In this document: positions 16,379 through 26,677 of the stretch, in pieces | Layout: every line of letters starts with the position of its first letter | Position numbering within the stretch: position 1 is the stretch's first letter | Source: Seohaeicola saemankumensis | GTDB lineage: Bacteria; Pseudomonadota; Alphaproteobacteria; Rhodobacterales; Rhodobacteraceae | Length of the DNA stretch: 64,000 bases | Direction of reading: 5' to 3' | NCBI RefSeq assembly: GCF_020171285.1 | Contig: NZ_JAIUZI010000002.1 | Span: 1-64,000, forward strand | Program-made: the position numbers and the translations under genes | The notes under the pieces: generated by a model | What the model saw: only the letters and a program-made list of their open reading frames with translations | What the model was told of the DNA's origin: nothing | Databases searched by the model: none

Positions 16379-16392
16379 CATACCCGGGTATG
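16379..16392. promoter_or_regulatory. Perfect 14-base palindrome upstream of clpP
   Basis: CATACCCGGGTATG is a perfect palindrome 34 bases before the clpP ATG and inside the leader. It could be an operator. I know of no regulator to assign it to. Confidence 0.4.
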
Positions 16393-16426
16393 GTCCCGGA
16401 GCACCTTCAGAGAGCAGGCCGCCGAT

Positions 16427-17059
16427 ATGTTTGATCCCGTCGATACCTACAACAACACGCTCGTTCCCATGGTTGTCGAGCAGACCAGCCGTGGCGAGCG
16501 CGCCTATGACATCTTTTCGCGCCTGCTGAAGGAGCGGATCATTTTCATCAACGGGCCGATTCACGACGGCATGAGCCACCTGGTGGTGGCGCAGCTGCTG
16601 CACCTGGAGGCGGAGAACCCGTCGAAGGAGATCAGCATCTATATCAACTCGCCCGGTGGCGTGGTGACCAGCGGGTTGTCGATCTATGACACGATGCAAT
16701 ACATCAAGCCGAAGTGTTCGACGCTGGTGATCGGCCAGGCGGCCTCGATGGGTTCGGTGCTGCTGGCCGGCGGCGAGGCGGGGATGCGGTTCTCGCTGCC
16801 CAATTCCCGGATCATGGTGCACCAGCCCTCGGGCGGCTACCAGGGCCAGGCCAGCGACATCATGATCCACGCGGCCGAGACGCAGAAGCTGAAGGACCGG
16901 CTCTATGACATTTATGTCAAGCATACCGGCCAGACCAAGAAGGCGGTTGAAAAGGCGCTGGACCGCGACAATTTCATGAGCCCGGAAGAGGCGAAGGACT
17001 GGGGTCACATCGACGAGATCGTCGAGAACCGGGTCAAGTCGGGCGAAGACGACGCCTGA
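16427..17059 (+). CDS. clpP: ATP-dependent Clp protease proteolytic subunit ClpP
   Basis: This 210-residue serine protease forms the tetradecameric chamber that degrades proteins unfolded by ClpX or ClpA. The catalytic triad is visible: Ser107 in [11 protein letters not shown], His132 in IMVHQPSGG and Asp181 in LDRDNFMS. The ATG at 16427 gives the standard length. The open frame extends upstream, but that part lies over the extragenic repeat and is not coding. It is followed by clpX after a 151-base spacer with a stem-loop. Confidence 0.97.
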   Translation: MFDPVDTYNNTLVPMVVEQTSRGERAYDIFSRLLKERIIFINGPIHDGMSHLVVAQLLHLEAENPSKEISIYINSPGGVVTSGLSIYDTMQYIKPKCSTLVIGQAASMGSVLLAGGEAGMRFSLPNSRIMVHQPSGGYQGQASDIMIHAAETQKLKDRLYDIYVKHTGQTKKAVEKALDRDNFMSPEEAKDWGHIDEIVENRVKSGEDDA

Positions 17060-17094
17060 TGACGGCGGGCCACCGGCGAGGGTGGCGAAGGGGC

Positions 17095-17125
17095 GCGGCA
17101 CGACAATTTGCGATTGTGGTGCCGC
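17095..17125. other. Stem-loop between clpP and clpX
   Basis: GCGGCAC-G-ACAAT and ATTGT-G-GTGCCGC form a 12-pair stem with a G-G mismatch and a TTGCG loop. No T run follows, so it may limit readthrough or protect the clpP 3' end rather than terminate fully. Confidence 0.55.
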
Positions 17126-17210
17126 GGAGGCTGACTTAAGCTGCCCCGATAAGTGGTGAATCCGCCCCGTCCCCGGGGCATACGCGGAAATCGAAGCCGA
17201 AAGGTAGACC

Positions 17211-18479
<1,269 letters not shown>

Positions 18480-18518
18480 TCCGGTCAGGCGCGTTCCATA
18501 ACGCGGGAGATTTGAGAG

Positions 18519-18549
18519 GCCGGGCATCGGGAACGATGCCCGGCTTTTT
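18519..18549 (+). terminator. Intrinsic terminator after clpX
   Basis: GCCGGGCATC-GGGAAC-GATGCCCGGC is a perfect 10-pair stem followed by TTTTT. Confidence 0.93.
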
Positions 18550-18569
18550 GCTGTGGCGGGGGGCGGCTC

Positions 18570-18636
18570 GGGGCTCTGCCCCCGCGGCCCGTGCCGGGCG
18601 GCTCCCCCGGAGTATTTGCCGAAGAGATGAAAGGGG
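18570..18636 (+). repeat. Extragenic repeat copy 3
   Basis: The core GGAGTATTTGCCGAAGAGATGA at 18609-18630 is flanked by CCCCC before and GGGG after. Upstream GGGGCTCTGCCCC forms the associated hairpin. It lies between the clpX terminator and the RidA-like gene. Confidence 0.8.
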
Positions 18637-18728
18637 CGGCGTTTGCCGGATCTGTGCCGAATTGCATTGCCGGGGCGCGGCGTTCCTTTGTACAAAACGG
18701 CAAAACCGGGTTTTCAGGAGCGTACAAA

Positions 18729-19094
18729 ATGGTCAAACGCATCTCGTCGGGCGGCGAATTCGAGCCAAAGATCGGCTATTGCCGGGCCGTGGTGGCGGGC
18801 GGATTCGTGCATGTCGCGGGCACCGTCGGGCAGGGCGACGACGTGGTCGCACAATGCCGTTCGGCGCTGGACATCATCGCCAAGGCGCTGGCCGAGGCGG
18901 GCAGCGGCTTTGAACACGCGGTGCGGGTGAACTACTACCTGCCCGACCGCGCCGAGTTCGAACCCTGCTGGCCGCTGCTGGCCGAGGCCTTTGGCGCGAA
19001 CCCGCCGGCGGCCACCATGGTGGAATGCGGGTTAATCGACCCCAAATACCGGATCGAAATCGAGCTGACCGCGCTATTGCCGGACGCGGGTTGA
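18729..19094 (+). CDS. RidA/YjgF-family protein
   Basis: This 121-residue protein of the Rid superfamily has the family end motif VECGLIDPKYRIEIELTA and the FVHVAGTVGQ segment. RidA itself hydrolyses reactive enamine/imine intermediates. This member has Pro-Lys-Tyr-Arg in the usual Arg position (DPKYRIEIE), so it probably keeps the ligand arginine. The ATG at 18729 has AGGAG eight bases upstream. Its stop shares one base with the next gene's start (TGATG), so the two are coupled. Subfamily and substrate are not clear. Confidence 0.85.
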   Translation: MVKRISSGGEFEPKIGYCRAVVAGGFVHVAGTVGQGDDVVAQCRSALDIIAKALAEAGSGFEHAVRVNYYLPDRAEFEPCWPLLAEAFGANPPAATMVECGLIDPKYRIEIELTALLPDAG

Positions 19095-19459
19095 TGGGCC
19101 TGCGGGCCGCGATCCCGGTCATCCGCATTTTCGACGAGGCCAAGGCGCGCGCGTACTACCTGGATTATCTTGGTTTTTCAGTGGATTGGGAGCATCGGTT
19201 TGATGCGGACGCGCCGCTGTACCTGCAGGTGTCGCGCGGCGATTGCCGGTTGCATCTGAGCGAACACCACGGCGATGCGACGCCGGGGTCGACCTGTTTC
19301 GTGCCGGTCGGGGACGCGCGGGCGCTGCATGCGGAACTGCAGGGCAAGGGCTACCGGTTCCTGAACCCCGCGCTGGAGCGGATGCCCTGGGGGCTGCAGA
19401 TGACCGTGACCGACCCGTTCGGCAACAGGCTCAGGCTGTGCCAGCAGCAGACCGGCTGA
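19094..19459 (+). CDS. Glyoxalase/bleomycin-resistance superfamily protein
   Basis: This 121-residue single-domain VOC-fold protein has the motifs [22 protein letters not shown] at the start and [15 protein letters not shown] at the end, typical of the bleomycin-resistance-like group. Metal or ligand residues such as the His in [10 protein letters not shown] are present, but the reaction cannot be inferred. It overlaps the RidA-like gene by one base and is probably co-expressed with it. It could act in drug binding or small-aldehyde detoxification. Confidence 0.82.
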   Translation: MGLRAAIPVIRIFDEAKARAYYLDYLGFSVDWEHRFDADAPLYLQVSRGDCRLHLSEHHGDATPGSTCFVPVGDARALHAELQGKGYRFLNPALERMPWGLQMTVTDPFGNRLRLCQQQTG

Positions 19460-19539
19460 CTTTGCCCGCTGCGACGCCAAGCCACTGGACCTTGGCCGTA
19501 ATATGGGCCATAACAAAAGCGAAATTTTCGGAGGCACCC

Positions 19540-19923
19540 ATGGGAATCCTGAACACGTTGCTGCGCGCAGTCACCTGGTGGAACGGCGGCACGCTGAACA
19601 CTTCGCTCTACACTTGGCGCAAGGGTGTCAAGGTGGGCGAGGATGACGAAGGCAACGTCTATTACCGCAATGCCGACGACAGCAAACGCTGGGTGATGTT
19701 CAGCGGCGAGGTCGAGGCGAGCCGGATCAACCCGGACTGGCACGGCTGGCTGCACCACACCTGGACCGAACCGCCGACCAACAAACCGCTGGTTCACAAG
19801 GGCTGGGAAAAGCCGCATCAGGAGAACCTGACCGGAACCGCGCTGGCCTATGCGCCGGCGGGCTCGCTGCGCCGTCCCGACCCGATCGAACGCCGGGATT
19901 ACGAGGCCTGGAGCCCCGAGTAA
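19540..19923 (+). CDS. NADH:ubiquinone oxidoreductase subunit NDUFA12 family protein
   Basis: This 127-residue protein is homologous to the mitochondrial complex I accessory subunit NDUFA12 (B17.2). The diagnostic region [23 protein letters not shown] is followed by PPTNKPL and [12 protein letters not shown]. Alphaproteobacteria carry this supernumerary subunit, which sits on the peripheral arm of complex I at the cytoplasmic face. The ATG at 19540 has CGGAGG upstream. It stands next to mlaD and the DUF2155 gene, an order conserved in Rhodobacterales and remote from the nuo operon. Confidence 0.92.
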   Translation: MGILNTLLRAVTWWNGGTLNTSLYTWRKGVKVGEDDEGNVYYRNADDSKRWVMFSGEVEASRINPDWHGWLHHTWTEPPTNKPLVHKGWEKPHQENLTGTALAYAPAGSLRRPDPIERRDYEAWSPE

Positions 19924-19951
19924 CCGCTCCAGTCAACAGACGGGGACCCCC

Positions 19952-20404
19952 ATGTCGCATAACACAACCGAGGTACTGGTCGGCGGCGCGGTGCTTGCCG
20001 CCGCCGTGGCGTTTGCGGTCTATGCCGGGCAGGCCACCGGCCTGTCCAGCGGCGGATCGGGGTATCCGCTGACGGCGTCGTTCCGCTCGCTCGAAGGGGT
20101 GAGCGTGGGCACCGACGTGCGCCTGGCCGGCGTCAAGATCGGGACCGTGACCGGTGTCGAACTGAACGCCGAAACCTATCGCGCCGATACAGTCTTTTCG
20201 GTGGCCGAGGGGGTCCTGATCCCCGATGACAGTGCGGTGGTGGTGTCCTCCGAGGGGCTGCTGGGCGGCAACTTTGTCGAGATCATGCCCGGCGGTTCGC
20301 CGTTCTATTTCGACCCCGGAGCCGAGATCGAGGACACCCAGGGCGCGGTCAGCCTGATCTCGCTGCTGCTGAAATTCGTCGCGGGCGACGGAGCGGGCGA
20401 GTGA
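19952..20404 (+). CDS. mlaD: MCE-domain lipid transport protein MlaD
   Basis: This 150-residue protein has one N-terminal membrane anchor (VLVGGAVLAAAVAFAVYA) and a single MCE domain (PLTASFRSLEGVSVGTDVRLAGVKIGTVTG). The C-terminal part is hydrophobic, as in MlaD, where it forms the lipid channel of the hexameric ring. It works with MlaE and MlaF, which are not in this window, to move phospholipids between inner and outer membranes. Its stop overlaps the GTG start of the next gene. Confidence 0.9.
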   Translation: MSHNTTEVLVGGAVLAAAVAFAVYAGQATGLSSGGSGYPLTASFRSLEGVSVGTDVRLAGVKIGTVTGVELNAETYRADTVFSVAEGVLIPDDSAVVVSSEGLLGGNFVEIMPGGSPFYFDPGAEIEDTQGAVSLISLLLKFVAGDGAGE

Positions 20405-20766
20405 TCCGTTCCGTTCTGCTGGCCGCGCTGCTGTTGCTGCCCGGGGTGGCGTCGGGGCAGGACGCCAAGGCGCAGTCGGGCGCGGGGGCTCTGCTGCGCG
20501 CGCTGGACAAGGTCAATGGCGCGACGGTCGATGTCGAGGTACGCGCGGGCGAGACCGGGGAATTGTTCAATCTGGATGTAGCCCTGGCCGATTGCCGGTT
20601 TCCGGTCGACAACCCGACGGGCGATGCCTTTGCCTATCTGACGATCTGGGAAAAGGGCAAGGTTCAGGCGATCTTCGAAGGCTGGATGATCGCGTCTTCA
20701 CCGGCGCTGAACGCACTGGATCACAGCCGTTACGACGTCTGGGTGATGCGCTGTATCACGTCCTGA
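20401..20766 (+). CDS. Secreted DUF2155 protein
   Basis: This 121-residue protein has a signal peptide ending near VASGQ and a DUF2155 domain: LRALDKVNGATVDVEVRAGE, LADCRFPVDNPTGDAFAYL, SSPALNALDHSRYDVWVMRC. Two conserved cysteines (in ADCRFP and MRC) may form a disulfide. It starts with GTG overlapping the mlaD stop and is found beside mlaD in related genomes, suggesting a cell-envelope role. The function is unknown. Its last 37 bases overlap the convergent aat gene. Confidence 0.88.
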   Translation: MIRSVLLAALLLLPGVASGQDAKAQSGAGALLRALDKVNGATVDVEVRAGETGELFNLDVALADCRFPVDNPTGDAFAYLTIWEKGKVQAIFEGWMIASSPALNALDHSRYDVWVMRCITS

Positions 20767-21362
20767 GCCGAGGGAATCGGCGGAGCGGTGAAGTCGGCGC
20801 GATCTTCGATCGCGGCGCTGAGCAGCCGGTGGTAGGTGCCGCGCGGGATCTCGATCGCGCCCAGTGACGCCAGGTGTTCGGTCAGGAACTGGGTATCGAA
20901 CAGGGTGAACCCGGCCTGGCGCAAGTGGTCCACCAAAAAGGCCAGCGCGATTTTCGATGCATCGGTGCGGCGCGAAAACATGGATTCGCCAAAAAAGGCC
21001 CCGCCCAGTACCACGCCGTAGACACCTCCGGTCAGTTCACCGCCGTGCCACACCTCAAGCGAATGGGCGTGTCCCATGGTAAAAAGCGTCAGGTAGTGCT
21101 GGCGGATTTCGCTGTTGATCCAGGTCTCGGCCCGGTCGGCGCACCCGTCCAGGACACCGGCGAAATCACGATCAATGGTAACGCTGTAACCGCCCTGGCG
21201 CATCCGCCGCGCCAGCGAGCGCGAGATGTGAAACCCGTCCAGTGGAAAAATGCCGCGCCGTCGCGGATCGACCCAGAAAATCTCCGGGTCGTCGCGGTGT
21301 TCGGCCATCGGGAACACCCCGATGGAGTAGCCGTGCAGCAGCAGTTCCGGGCTGAGCGTCAT
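20730..21362 (-). CDS. aat: Leucyl/phenylalanyl-tRNA-protein transferase Aat
   Basis: This 210-residue transferase adds Leu or Phe from tRNA to proteins with N-terminal Arg or Lys, marking them for ClpAP through the N-end rule. Family motifs are GYSIGVFPMAE, FWVDPRRRGIFPLDGFHISRS, and TLFDTQFLTEHLASLGAIEIPR. I chose the ATG at 21362, the usual N-terminus of the short alphaproteobacterial form. A GTG at 21383 overlapping the accC stop is an alternative that would allow coupling. It is downstream of accBC on the same strand. Confidence 0.94.
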   Translation of the reverse strand: MTLSPELLLHGYSIGVFPMAEHRDDPEIFWVDPRRRGIFPLDGFHISRSLARRMRQGGYSVTIDRDFAGVLDGCADRAETWINSEIRQHYLTLFTMGHAHSLEVWHGGELTGGVYGVVLGGAFFGESMFSRRTDASKIALAFLVDHLRQAGFTLFDTQFLTEHLASLGAIEIPRGTYHRLLSAAIEDRADFTAPPIPSAQDVIQRITQTS

Positions 21363-21379
21363 CGCCGCGCGCCCCCGGA

Positions 21380-22729
21380 TCACTCGCCCATATGGGTCTC
21401 AAGCCACTTTTCCAGCCAGTGGATGTTGTAGTTCCCGGACAAAACGTCGGGCTCATTCAACAGCTCGCGGAACAGCGGTACGGTGGTATCCACGCCGTCG
21501 ACGATCAATTCGCCCAGGGCGCGTGCCAGACGCGCCAGCGCCTCGGGCCGGTCACGGCCGTGCACGATCAGCTTGGCGATCAGCGAGTCGTAGTAGGGCG
21601 GGATGGAATAGCCGTCATAAAGCGCCGAATCCATCCGAACCCCCAGCCCACCAGGGGCGTGGAAATGGCTGATCTTGCCGGGGCATGGCGAGAATTTCGG
21701 CAGCTTCTCGGCGTTGATGCGGACCTCGATCGAATGGCCGTTGATCTGCAAATCATCCTGGGTGAAGGACATCGGCAGCCCGGCGGCGACACGGATCTGT
21801 TCGCGCACCAGATCGACGCCAAAGATGGCCTCGGTCACCGGGTGTTCCACCTGCAGGCGGGTGTTCATCTCGATGAAGTAGAATTCGCCGTTTTCATACA
21901 GAAACTCGATGGTGCCGGCGCCGACATAGTTGATCTTGGCGACCGCATCGGCGCAGATCTTGCCGATCTTGGCGCGCTCCTCGGCGCTGATGGCGGGGCC
22001 GGGGGCTTCCTCCAGCACCTTCTGGTGACGCCGTTGCAGCGAGCAGTCGCGTTCGCCCAGGTGCACGGCCTGGCCATTGCCATCGCCGAACACCTGGATT
22101 TCGATGTGGCGTGGCGTGGTCAGGTATTTCTCGATGTAGACTTCGTCATTGCCGAAGTTCGCTTTGCCTTCGGCCCGCGCGGTCATAAAGGCGCGCTCCA
22201 TCTCGGCGGCGGAATTGGCCACCTTCATGCCCTTGCCGCCGCCGCCGGCGGTGGCCTTGATGATGACCGGATAGCCGATTTCCGCGCCGATACGCTGCGC
22301 GGTTTCCAGATCGGGCACGCCGCCGTCGCTGCCGGGCACACAGGGTACACCCAGCGCCTTCATCGTGTCCTTGGCGGTAATCTTGTCGCCCATGACACGG
22401 ATGTGTTCGGCGGTGGGGCCGATGAAGGAAATGCCGTGGTCCTCGACGATCTGCACGAAATTGGCGTTTTCCGACAGGAAGCCATAGCCGGGATGGATCG
22501 CCTGCGCGCCCGAGATTTCGCAGGCCGAAATGATCGCGGGCATCGACAGATAGCTTTGGGGGCTGGGCGGCGGGCCGATGCAAATCGATTCATCGGCCAT
22601 GCGCACATGCATCGCATCGCTGTCGGCGGTGGAATGCACGGCCACGGTGGCGATGCCCATCTCGCGCGCGGCCCGAACCACGCGCAGGGCGATCTCGCCT
22701 CGGTTGGCAATCAGGATTTTGTCGAACAT
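21380..22729 (-). CDS. accC: Acetyl-CoA carboxylase biotin carboxylase subunit AccC
   Basis: This 449-residue ATP-grasp enzyme carboxylates the biotin carried by AccB. Visible features are the N-terminal [19 protein letters not shown], the glycine-rich ATP loop [12 protein letters not shown], the catalytic stretch [15 protein letters not shown] and [14 protein letters not shown]. The length is standard for the separate subunit. It follows accB by ten bases and supplies malonyl-CoA for fatty acid synthesis. Confidence 0.97.
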   Translation of the reverse strand: MFDKILIANRGEIALRVVRAAREMGIATVAVHSTADSDAMHVRMADESICIGPPPSPQSYLSMPAIISACEISGAQAIHPGYGFLSENANFVQIVEDHGISFIGPTAEHIRVMGDKITAKDTMKALGVPCVPGSDGGVPDLETAQRIGAEIGYPVIIKATAGGGGKGMKVANSAAEMERAFMTARAEGKANFGNDEVYIEKYLTTPRHIEIQVFGDGNGQAVHLGERDCSLQRRHQKVLEEAPGPAISAEERAKIGKICADAVAKINYVGAGTIEFLYENGEFYFIEMNTRLQVEHPVTEAIFGVDLVREQIRVAAGLPMSFTQDDLQINGHSIEVRINAEKLPKFSPCPGKISHFHAPGGLGVRMDSALYDGYSIPPYYDSLIAKLIVHGRDRPEALARLARALGELIVDGVDTTVPLFRELLNEPDVLSGNYNIHWLEKWLETHMGE

Positions 22730-22739
22730 CTGCCCGGCC

Positions 22740-23240
22740 TTATTCGAGGATAACCAGGGGGGTGCCGAATTCGACCGCCGCGCCGTCTTCGACCAGGATA
22801 CGTTTGACGGTGCCGGCCTTGGGGGCGTGGATGTGGTTCATCGTCTTCATCGCCTCGACGATCAGCAGGGTGTCGCCCTCGGCGACCTGGGTGCCGACCT
22901 TGATGAAGGTGGGCGCACCCGGTTCGGCCTGCATGTAGATGGTGCCGACCATCGGCGAGGTGACCGCGCCGGGGTGGCTGGCCGGGTCTTCGCTGGCCTC
23001 TGCTGCCGGGGCGGCGGCGGGGGCTGCCGCAGCGGCGGCAGCAGGCGCCGGAGCCGCAACGGACACCGTCTGGGGTGCGGCCATGACCGGCGCCGGCGCG
23101 GCGCGGCTGACGCGCACGTTCAGGCTGTCGTCTTCGCCAAAGTCACGCTTGACCTCGAGCTCGGTCAGATCGTTGTCCCGCAAAAGTTCGGCCAGCGCTT
23201 TGATAAAGGCCACGTCCGCTTCGTGTTTTTTGTCTGTCAT
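22740..23240 (-). CDS. accB: Biotin carboxyl carrier protein AccB
   Basis: This 166-residue protein has an N-terminal helical region, an Ala/Pro-rich flexible linker (about residues 47-85) and a C-terminal biotinyl domain with the lysine to be biotinylated, Lys132, in VEAMKTMN. It carries the carboxylated biotin from AccC to the carboxyltransferase AccAD. It leads the accB-accC unit. A weak GGCCCGTCTGACATGCGGGCC hairpin lies upstream near 23265, but no clear promoter stands out. Confidence 0.96.
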   Translation of the reverse strand: MTDKKHEADVAFIKALAELLRDNDLTELEVKRDFGEDDSLNVRVSRAAPAPVMAAPQTVSVAAPAPAAAAAAAPAAAPAAEASEDPASHPGAVTSPMVGTIYMQAEPGAPTFIKVGTQVAEGDTLLIVEAMKTMNHIHAPKAGTVKRILVEDGAAVEFGTPLVILE

Positions 23241-23387
23241 GGGTATCCTCGACCGGTTCCGCCAGCCCGTCTGACATGCGGGCCTGTCATTTCTGCGCGC
23301 TTATAGGCCAAGGTTTAGCCCGTGAAAAGCGCCCTTCCGATGCGTCAATATGGGTTGCCCGGCGGCAGAACGCCAGACCTGCCGTGG

Positions 23388-23924
23388 TCAAAGCGGCATT
23401 CCCGACAGTTTTGCCACCAGTTCGGGAAGTTTTCGGGCTCCGAACTTGTCCAGAAGCCGGGCCCGGTGTGCCTCGATCGTGCGATAGGACAGGTTCAGCT
23501 GCTGTCCGATCTCCTTGGCCGACAGTCCGCGGCACGACAGGATCGCCACCTCGCGTTCGCGCGGGGTCAGCTGTACCACCGGGCGTTCGTCCGAGATATC
23601 GGCAAACGACCAGACGCCGTGCCGGAACGGATCGTCCGGGGTCAGTGACCGCCCGCGCACCCGGCACCAGAACAGATCGCCGTTGCCGCGCCGCATGATA
23701 CGTTCGTCGGAATACTCGCCGGTTTCGCGCATCGCCTTGAGCCCGCGTTCGCCGATGCGCTGGAACTCGGCTTCGGTCGGGTAGAAGTGGCGCAGCGGCC
23801 GGTTGCGGTGGTCGTCCGGCACACCGCCGAAGGTTTGCGCGAACTGGCGGTTGCAGCGCTGGATGATACGGTTTTCCAGCTCGCAAAGGCCGATTGGCGC
23901 GTAGTCGAAGGCGATGTCGCTCAT
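23388..23924 (-). CDS. PAS-LuxR transcription regulator
   Basis: This 178-residue regulator has a PAS sensing domain (about 5-105) and a C-terminal LuxR-type helix-turn-helix (LTPREREVAILSCRGLSAKEIGQQ, about 118-175). There is no receiver domain or membrane segment, so it probably senses a cytosolic ligand. It is divergent from the thiolase operon across an 87-base spacer holding the palindrome CCCTAC-A-GTAGGG, so it most likely controls that operon. Very long frames on the same strand inside the thiolase are antisense artefacts. Confidence 0.87.
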   Translation of the reverse strand: MSDIAFDYAPIGLCELENRIIQRCNRQFAQTFGGVPDDHRNRPLRHFYPTEAEFQRIGERGLKAMRETGEYSDERIMRRGNGDLFWCRVRGRSLTPDDPFRHGVWSFADISDERPVVQLTPREREVAILSCRGLSAKEIGQQLNLSYRTIEAHRARLLDKFGARKLPELVAKLSGMPL

Positions 23925-23975
23925 GACGGTCCGGATTGGGGTATTTCTACGCAATTGATGGTGCGGGGTTTGCAC

Positions 23976-23988
23976 CCCTACAGTAGGG
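23976..23988. promoter_or_regulatory. Palindrome in the PAS-LuxR / thiolase intergenic region
   Basis: CCCTAC-A-GTAGGG is a perfect 6-base-arm palindrome 23 bases before the thiolase start and just after GGGGTTTGCACCCC. LuxR-type proteins bind such short dyads. It is the best operator candidate here. Confidence 0.5.
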
Positions 23989-24011
23989 CCATCATTCAGG
24001 GGAGGAAAGAC

Positions 24012-25172
24012 ATGGTCTGTATCGCGGGCTGGGGTCACACGAAATTCGGCAAACTCACCGATCAGTCTCTGGAAGATCTGATCATCGCGGCCGGGACCGA
24101 GGCGCTGGCCGATGCCGGTGTTTCCGGGGCGGATGTCGACGGTATCTGGGTCGGGCATTTCAACGCGGGCATGGTGCCCGACGGCTTTCCGTCCTCGCTG
24201 GCGATGGGGATTGATCCGGGCCTGCGGTTCAAACCGGCGACGCGGCTGGAAAACGCCTGTGCGTCTGGCTCGGCGGCGGTGTTCGCGGCGCGCCAGGCGA
24301 TCCTGGCCGGCGAGGCGCGCATCGCGCTGGTGATCGGGGTCGAGAAGATGACCCATCTGCCCGGCGCCGAGGTGACCGCCGCACTGGGCCACGCCGCCTA
24401 TCAGCGGGACGAGGCGGGCATCAGCTTTCCCGGTGTCTTTGCGCAATTCGCGCAGGCCTATTTCGACAAATACGGCGACCAGAGCCGGGCGCTGGCGCGC
24501 ATTGCGGCCAAGAACCACGGCAATTCGGTGAACAACCCGCTGGCGCAGTTGCAAAAACCGATGGACGAGGCGTTTTGCGCCGAGGTGTCGGACCGCAACC
24601 CGATCATCGCGGCGCCGCTGAAGAAGACCGACTGTTCGCTGGTCTCGGACGGGGCGGCGGCGCTGGTGCTGGTCGCTGACGACTTGGTGGGTGATATGGC
24701 CAAGGCGGTGCGGATGCGCGGTGTCGCGCAGGTCAACGATGTGCTGCCGATGGCGGCGCGCGATCTGCTGGCCTTTGAGGGGCCGCGCCGGGCGATCCAC
24801 GCGGCCTATGACCGCGCCGGGATCAGCGTCGGCGATCTGGATGTGGCCGAGGTGCATGACTGTTTCACCATTGCCGAGTTGCTGATCTATGAAGCGATGG
24901 GGCTGGCCGCGCATGGCCATGCCGCCGACCTGCTGGAAGGTGGCGTGGTGCACGCCGGCGGGCGGCTGCCGGTGAACCTGTCGGGCGGGCTCAAGGCCAA
25001 GGGGCACCCGGTCGGCGCGACCGGCGTGTCGATGCACACGATGGTGGCGCGGCAGGTTCTGGGGCAGGCGGATGCGATGCAGCATCCCGGCGCCGAGCTG
25101 GGGCTGGTGTTCAACATGGGCGGCTCGGGCGTTGCGAACTATGCCAGCGTGCTGGAAGGGGTCAGGGGATGA
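24012..25172 (+). CDS. Thiolase family protein (acetyl-CoA acetyltransferase, SCP-x-like)
   Basis: This 386-residue thiolase-fold enzyme has the nucleophilic cysteine in ENACASGSAAV (near residue 86), His in AEVHDCFTIAE and the C-terminal GHPVGATGVSMH loop. This pattern belongs to the SCP-x / lipid-transfer-type thiolases rather than classic PhaA. It would cleave a 3-ketoacyl-CoA to acetyl-CoA. GGGGAGGAAAGAC precedes the ATG at 24012. It leads a three-gene operon whose stops and starts overlap (ATGA), with an acyl-CoA ligase and a 3-hydroxybutyrate dehydrogenase-like protein. Confidence 0.88.
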   Translation: MVCIAGWGHTKFGKLTDQSLEDLIIAAGTEALADAGVSGADVDGIWVGHFNAGMVPDGFPSSLAMGIDPGLRFKPATRLENACASGSAAVFAARQAILAGEARIALVIGVEKMTHLPGAEVTAALGHAAYQRDEAGISFPGVFAQFAQAYFDKYGDQSRALARIAAKNHGNSVNNPLAQLQKPMDEAFCAEVSDRNPIIAAPLKKTDCSLVSDGAAALVLVADDLVGDMAKAVRMRGVAQVNDVLPMAARDLLAFEGPRRAIHAAYDRAGISVGDLDVAEVHDCFTIAELLIYEAMGLAAHGHAADLLEGGVVHAGGRLPVNLSGGLKAKGHPVGATGVSMHTMVARQVLGQADAMQHPGAELGLVFNMGGSGVANYASVLEGVRG

Positions 25173-26677
25173 ACCTCGGGCTGTGGCTGCAACGGCGGGC
25201 GCGGGTCAGTCCCGAGCGCCCGGCGCTGTTTCTGGGCCGCGATCCGGTGGCGAGTTATGGCCAGTTTCACGACCGCGCCGCGCGGGTTGCGGGCTGGCTG
25301 GCGGCGCGGGGCATCGCGCCGGGCGACCGGGTGGCGATCTATATGAAGAACGGTCCCGACTATCTGATCGCGCAATATGCGATCTGGTATGCGGGGGCGG
25401 TTGCGGTCCCGATCAACGCCAAGCTGCACGGGCGCGAGGCGGCGTTCATTCTCGATAATGCCGGGGCGGCGCTGTGTTTTACCTCGCCCGATCTGACCGG
25501 GGCGCTGCGGGCGGCGGCGGTGTCCTGTGACGTGATCGACGTCACGCAGGAGGGCTATGCCGCAGCGCTGGCCCATGATCCCGTGCAGGATGTGACGCCG
25601 CGCGCGGCCGACGACCTCTGCTGGCTGTTCTATACCTCGGGCACCACCGGGCGGCCCAAGGGGGTGATGATCACCAACAGGATGTTGATGGCGATGTCGC
25701 TGGCCTATCTCGCGGATGTCGATGCGGCCACGGGTAACGACGCGATCCTGTATGCCGCGCCGATGAGCCATGGCGCGGGCATCTACAACATGCTGCACGT
25801 GCTGCTGGGCGCGCGCCATATCTGCCCCGTATCGGGCGGTTTCGATCCGGCCGAGATCTTTGAGCTGGCCGCGCATCACGGCAACGTGCAGATGTTCGCG
25901 GCCCCGACCATGGTCAGGCGGATGACCGATGCGTCCCGTGCCAGCGGGGCCGGGGGCGAGGGGCTGCGCACCGTGGTTTATGGCGGCGGACCGATGTACC
26001 TGGCCGATATCCAGGACGCGGTGGCGCAATTCGGCCCGATCTTTGTCCAGATCTATGGCCAGGGCGAATGTCCGATGGGGATCTCGGCGCTGAGCCGCGC
26101 CGAGGTTGCCGACCGGGACCACCCACGCTGGCGCGAACGGCTGCAAAGCGTCGGGCGCGCGCAATCGCCGGTCGAGGTGCGCATCGGCGATGCGCAGGGC
26201 GCGCCGCTGCCCCCTGGCGAACACGGCGAAATCATGGTGCGGGGCGATGTGGTGATGCCGGGTTATTGGCAGAACCCGGAGGCCACGGCCAAGACCATCG
26301 TCGATGGTTGGCTGATGACCGGCGACATGGGGTTCATGGACGACGATGGCTATGTCACCATGCAGGACCGGTCCAAGGACATGATCATCTCCGGCGGTTC
26401 AAACGTCTACCCGCGCGAGGTCGAAGAGGTGTTGCTGACCCATCCGCAGGTGTCCGAGGTTTCGGTGGTTGGGCGCCCGCATCCCGACTGGGGCGAGGAG
26501 GTGGTGGCATTTGTCGTGGGCGAAGCGGACCGCGCGGACCTCGATGCGCTGTGCAATGACAATATCGCGCGGTTCAAGCGGCCAAAGGATTACATCTTCT
26601 TAAGCGAGCTACCCAAAAACAACTACGGTAAGGTGCTGAAAACAGAGCTGCGCAAGCGGCTGGAGGGGGATCAATGA
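25169..26677 (+). CDS. AMP-forming acyl-CoA ligase
   Basis: This 502-residue ANL-superfamily enzyme has the P-loop-like motif YTSGTTGRPKGVM, the aromatic/gate region YGQGECPMGI, the hinge DRSKDMIISGG and the catalytic lysine in NNYGKVLKTELR. It activates a carboxylic acid as the adenylate and transfers it to CoA. The substrate is not readable from sequence. Its operon partners (a thiolase and a BdhA-like dehydrogenase) suggest acetoacetate or another short 3-keto acid. Its start overlaps the thiolase stop, and its stop overlaps the next start. Confidence 0.9.
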   Translation: MNLGLWLQRRARVSPERPALFLGRDPVASYGQFHDRAARVAGWLAARGIAPGDRVAIYMKNGPDYLIAQYAIWYAGAVAVPINAKLHGREAAFILDNAGAALCFTSPDLTGALRAAAVSCDVIDVTQEGYAAALAHDPVQDVTPRAADDLCWLFYTSGTTGRPKGVMITNRMLMAMSLAYLADVDAATGNDAILYAAPMSHGAGIYNMLHVLLGARHICPVSGGFDPAEIFELAAHHGNVQMFAAPTMVRRMTDASRASGAGGEGLRTVVYGGGPMYLADIQDAVAQFGPIFVQIYGQGECPMGISALSRAEVADRDHPRWRERLQSVGRAQSPVEVRIGDAQGAPLPPGEHGEIMVRGDVVMPGYWQNPEATAKTIVDGWLMTGDMGFMDDDGYVTMQDRSKDMIISGGSNVYPREVEEVLLTHPQVSEVSVVGRPHPDWGEEVVAFVVGEADRADLDALCNDNIARFKRPKDYIFLSELPKNNYGKVLKTELRKRLEGDQ

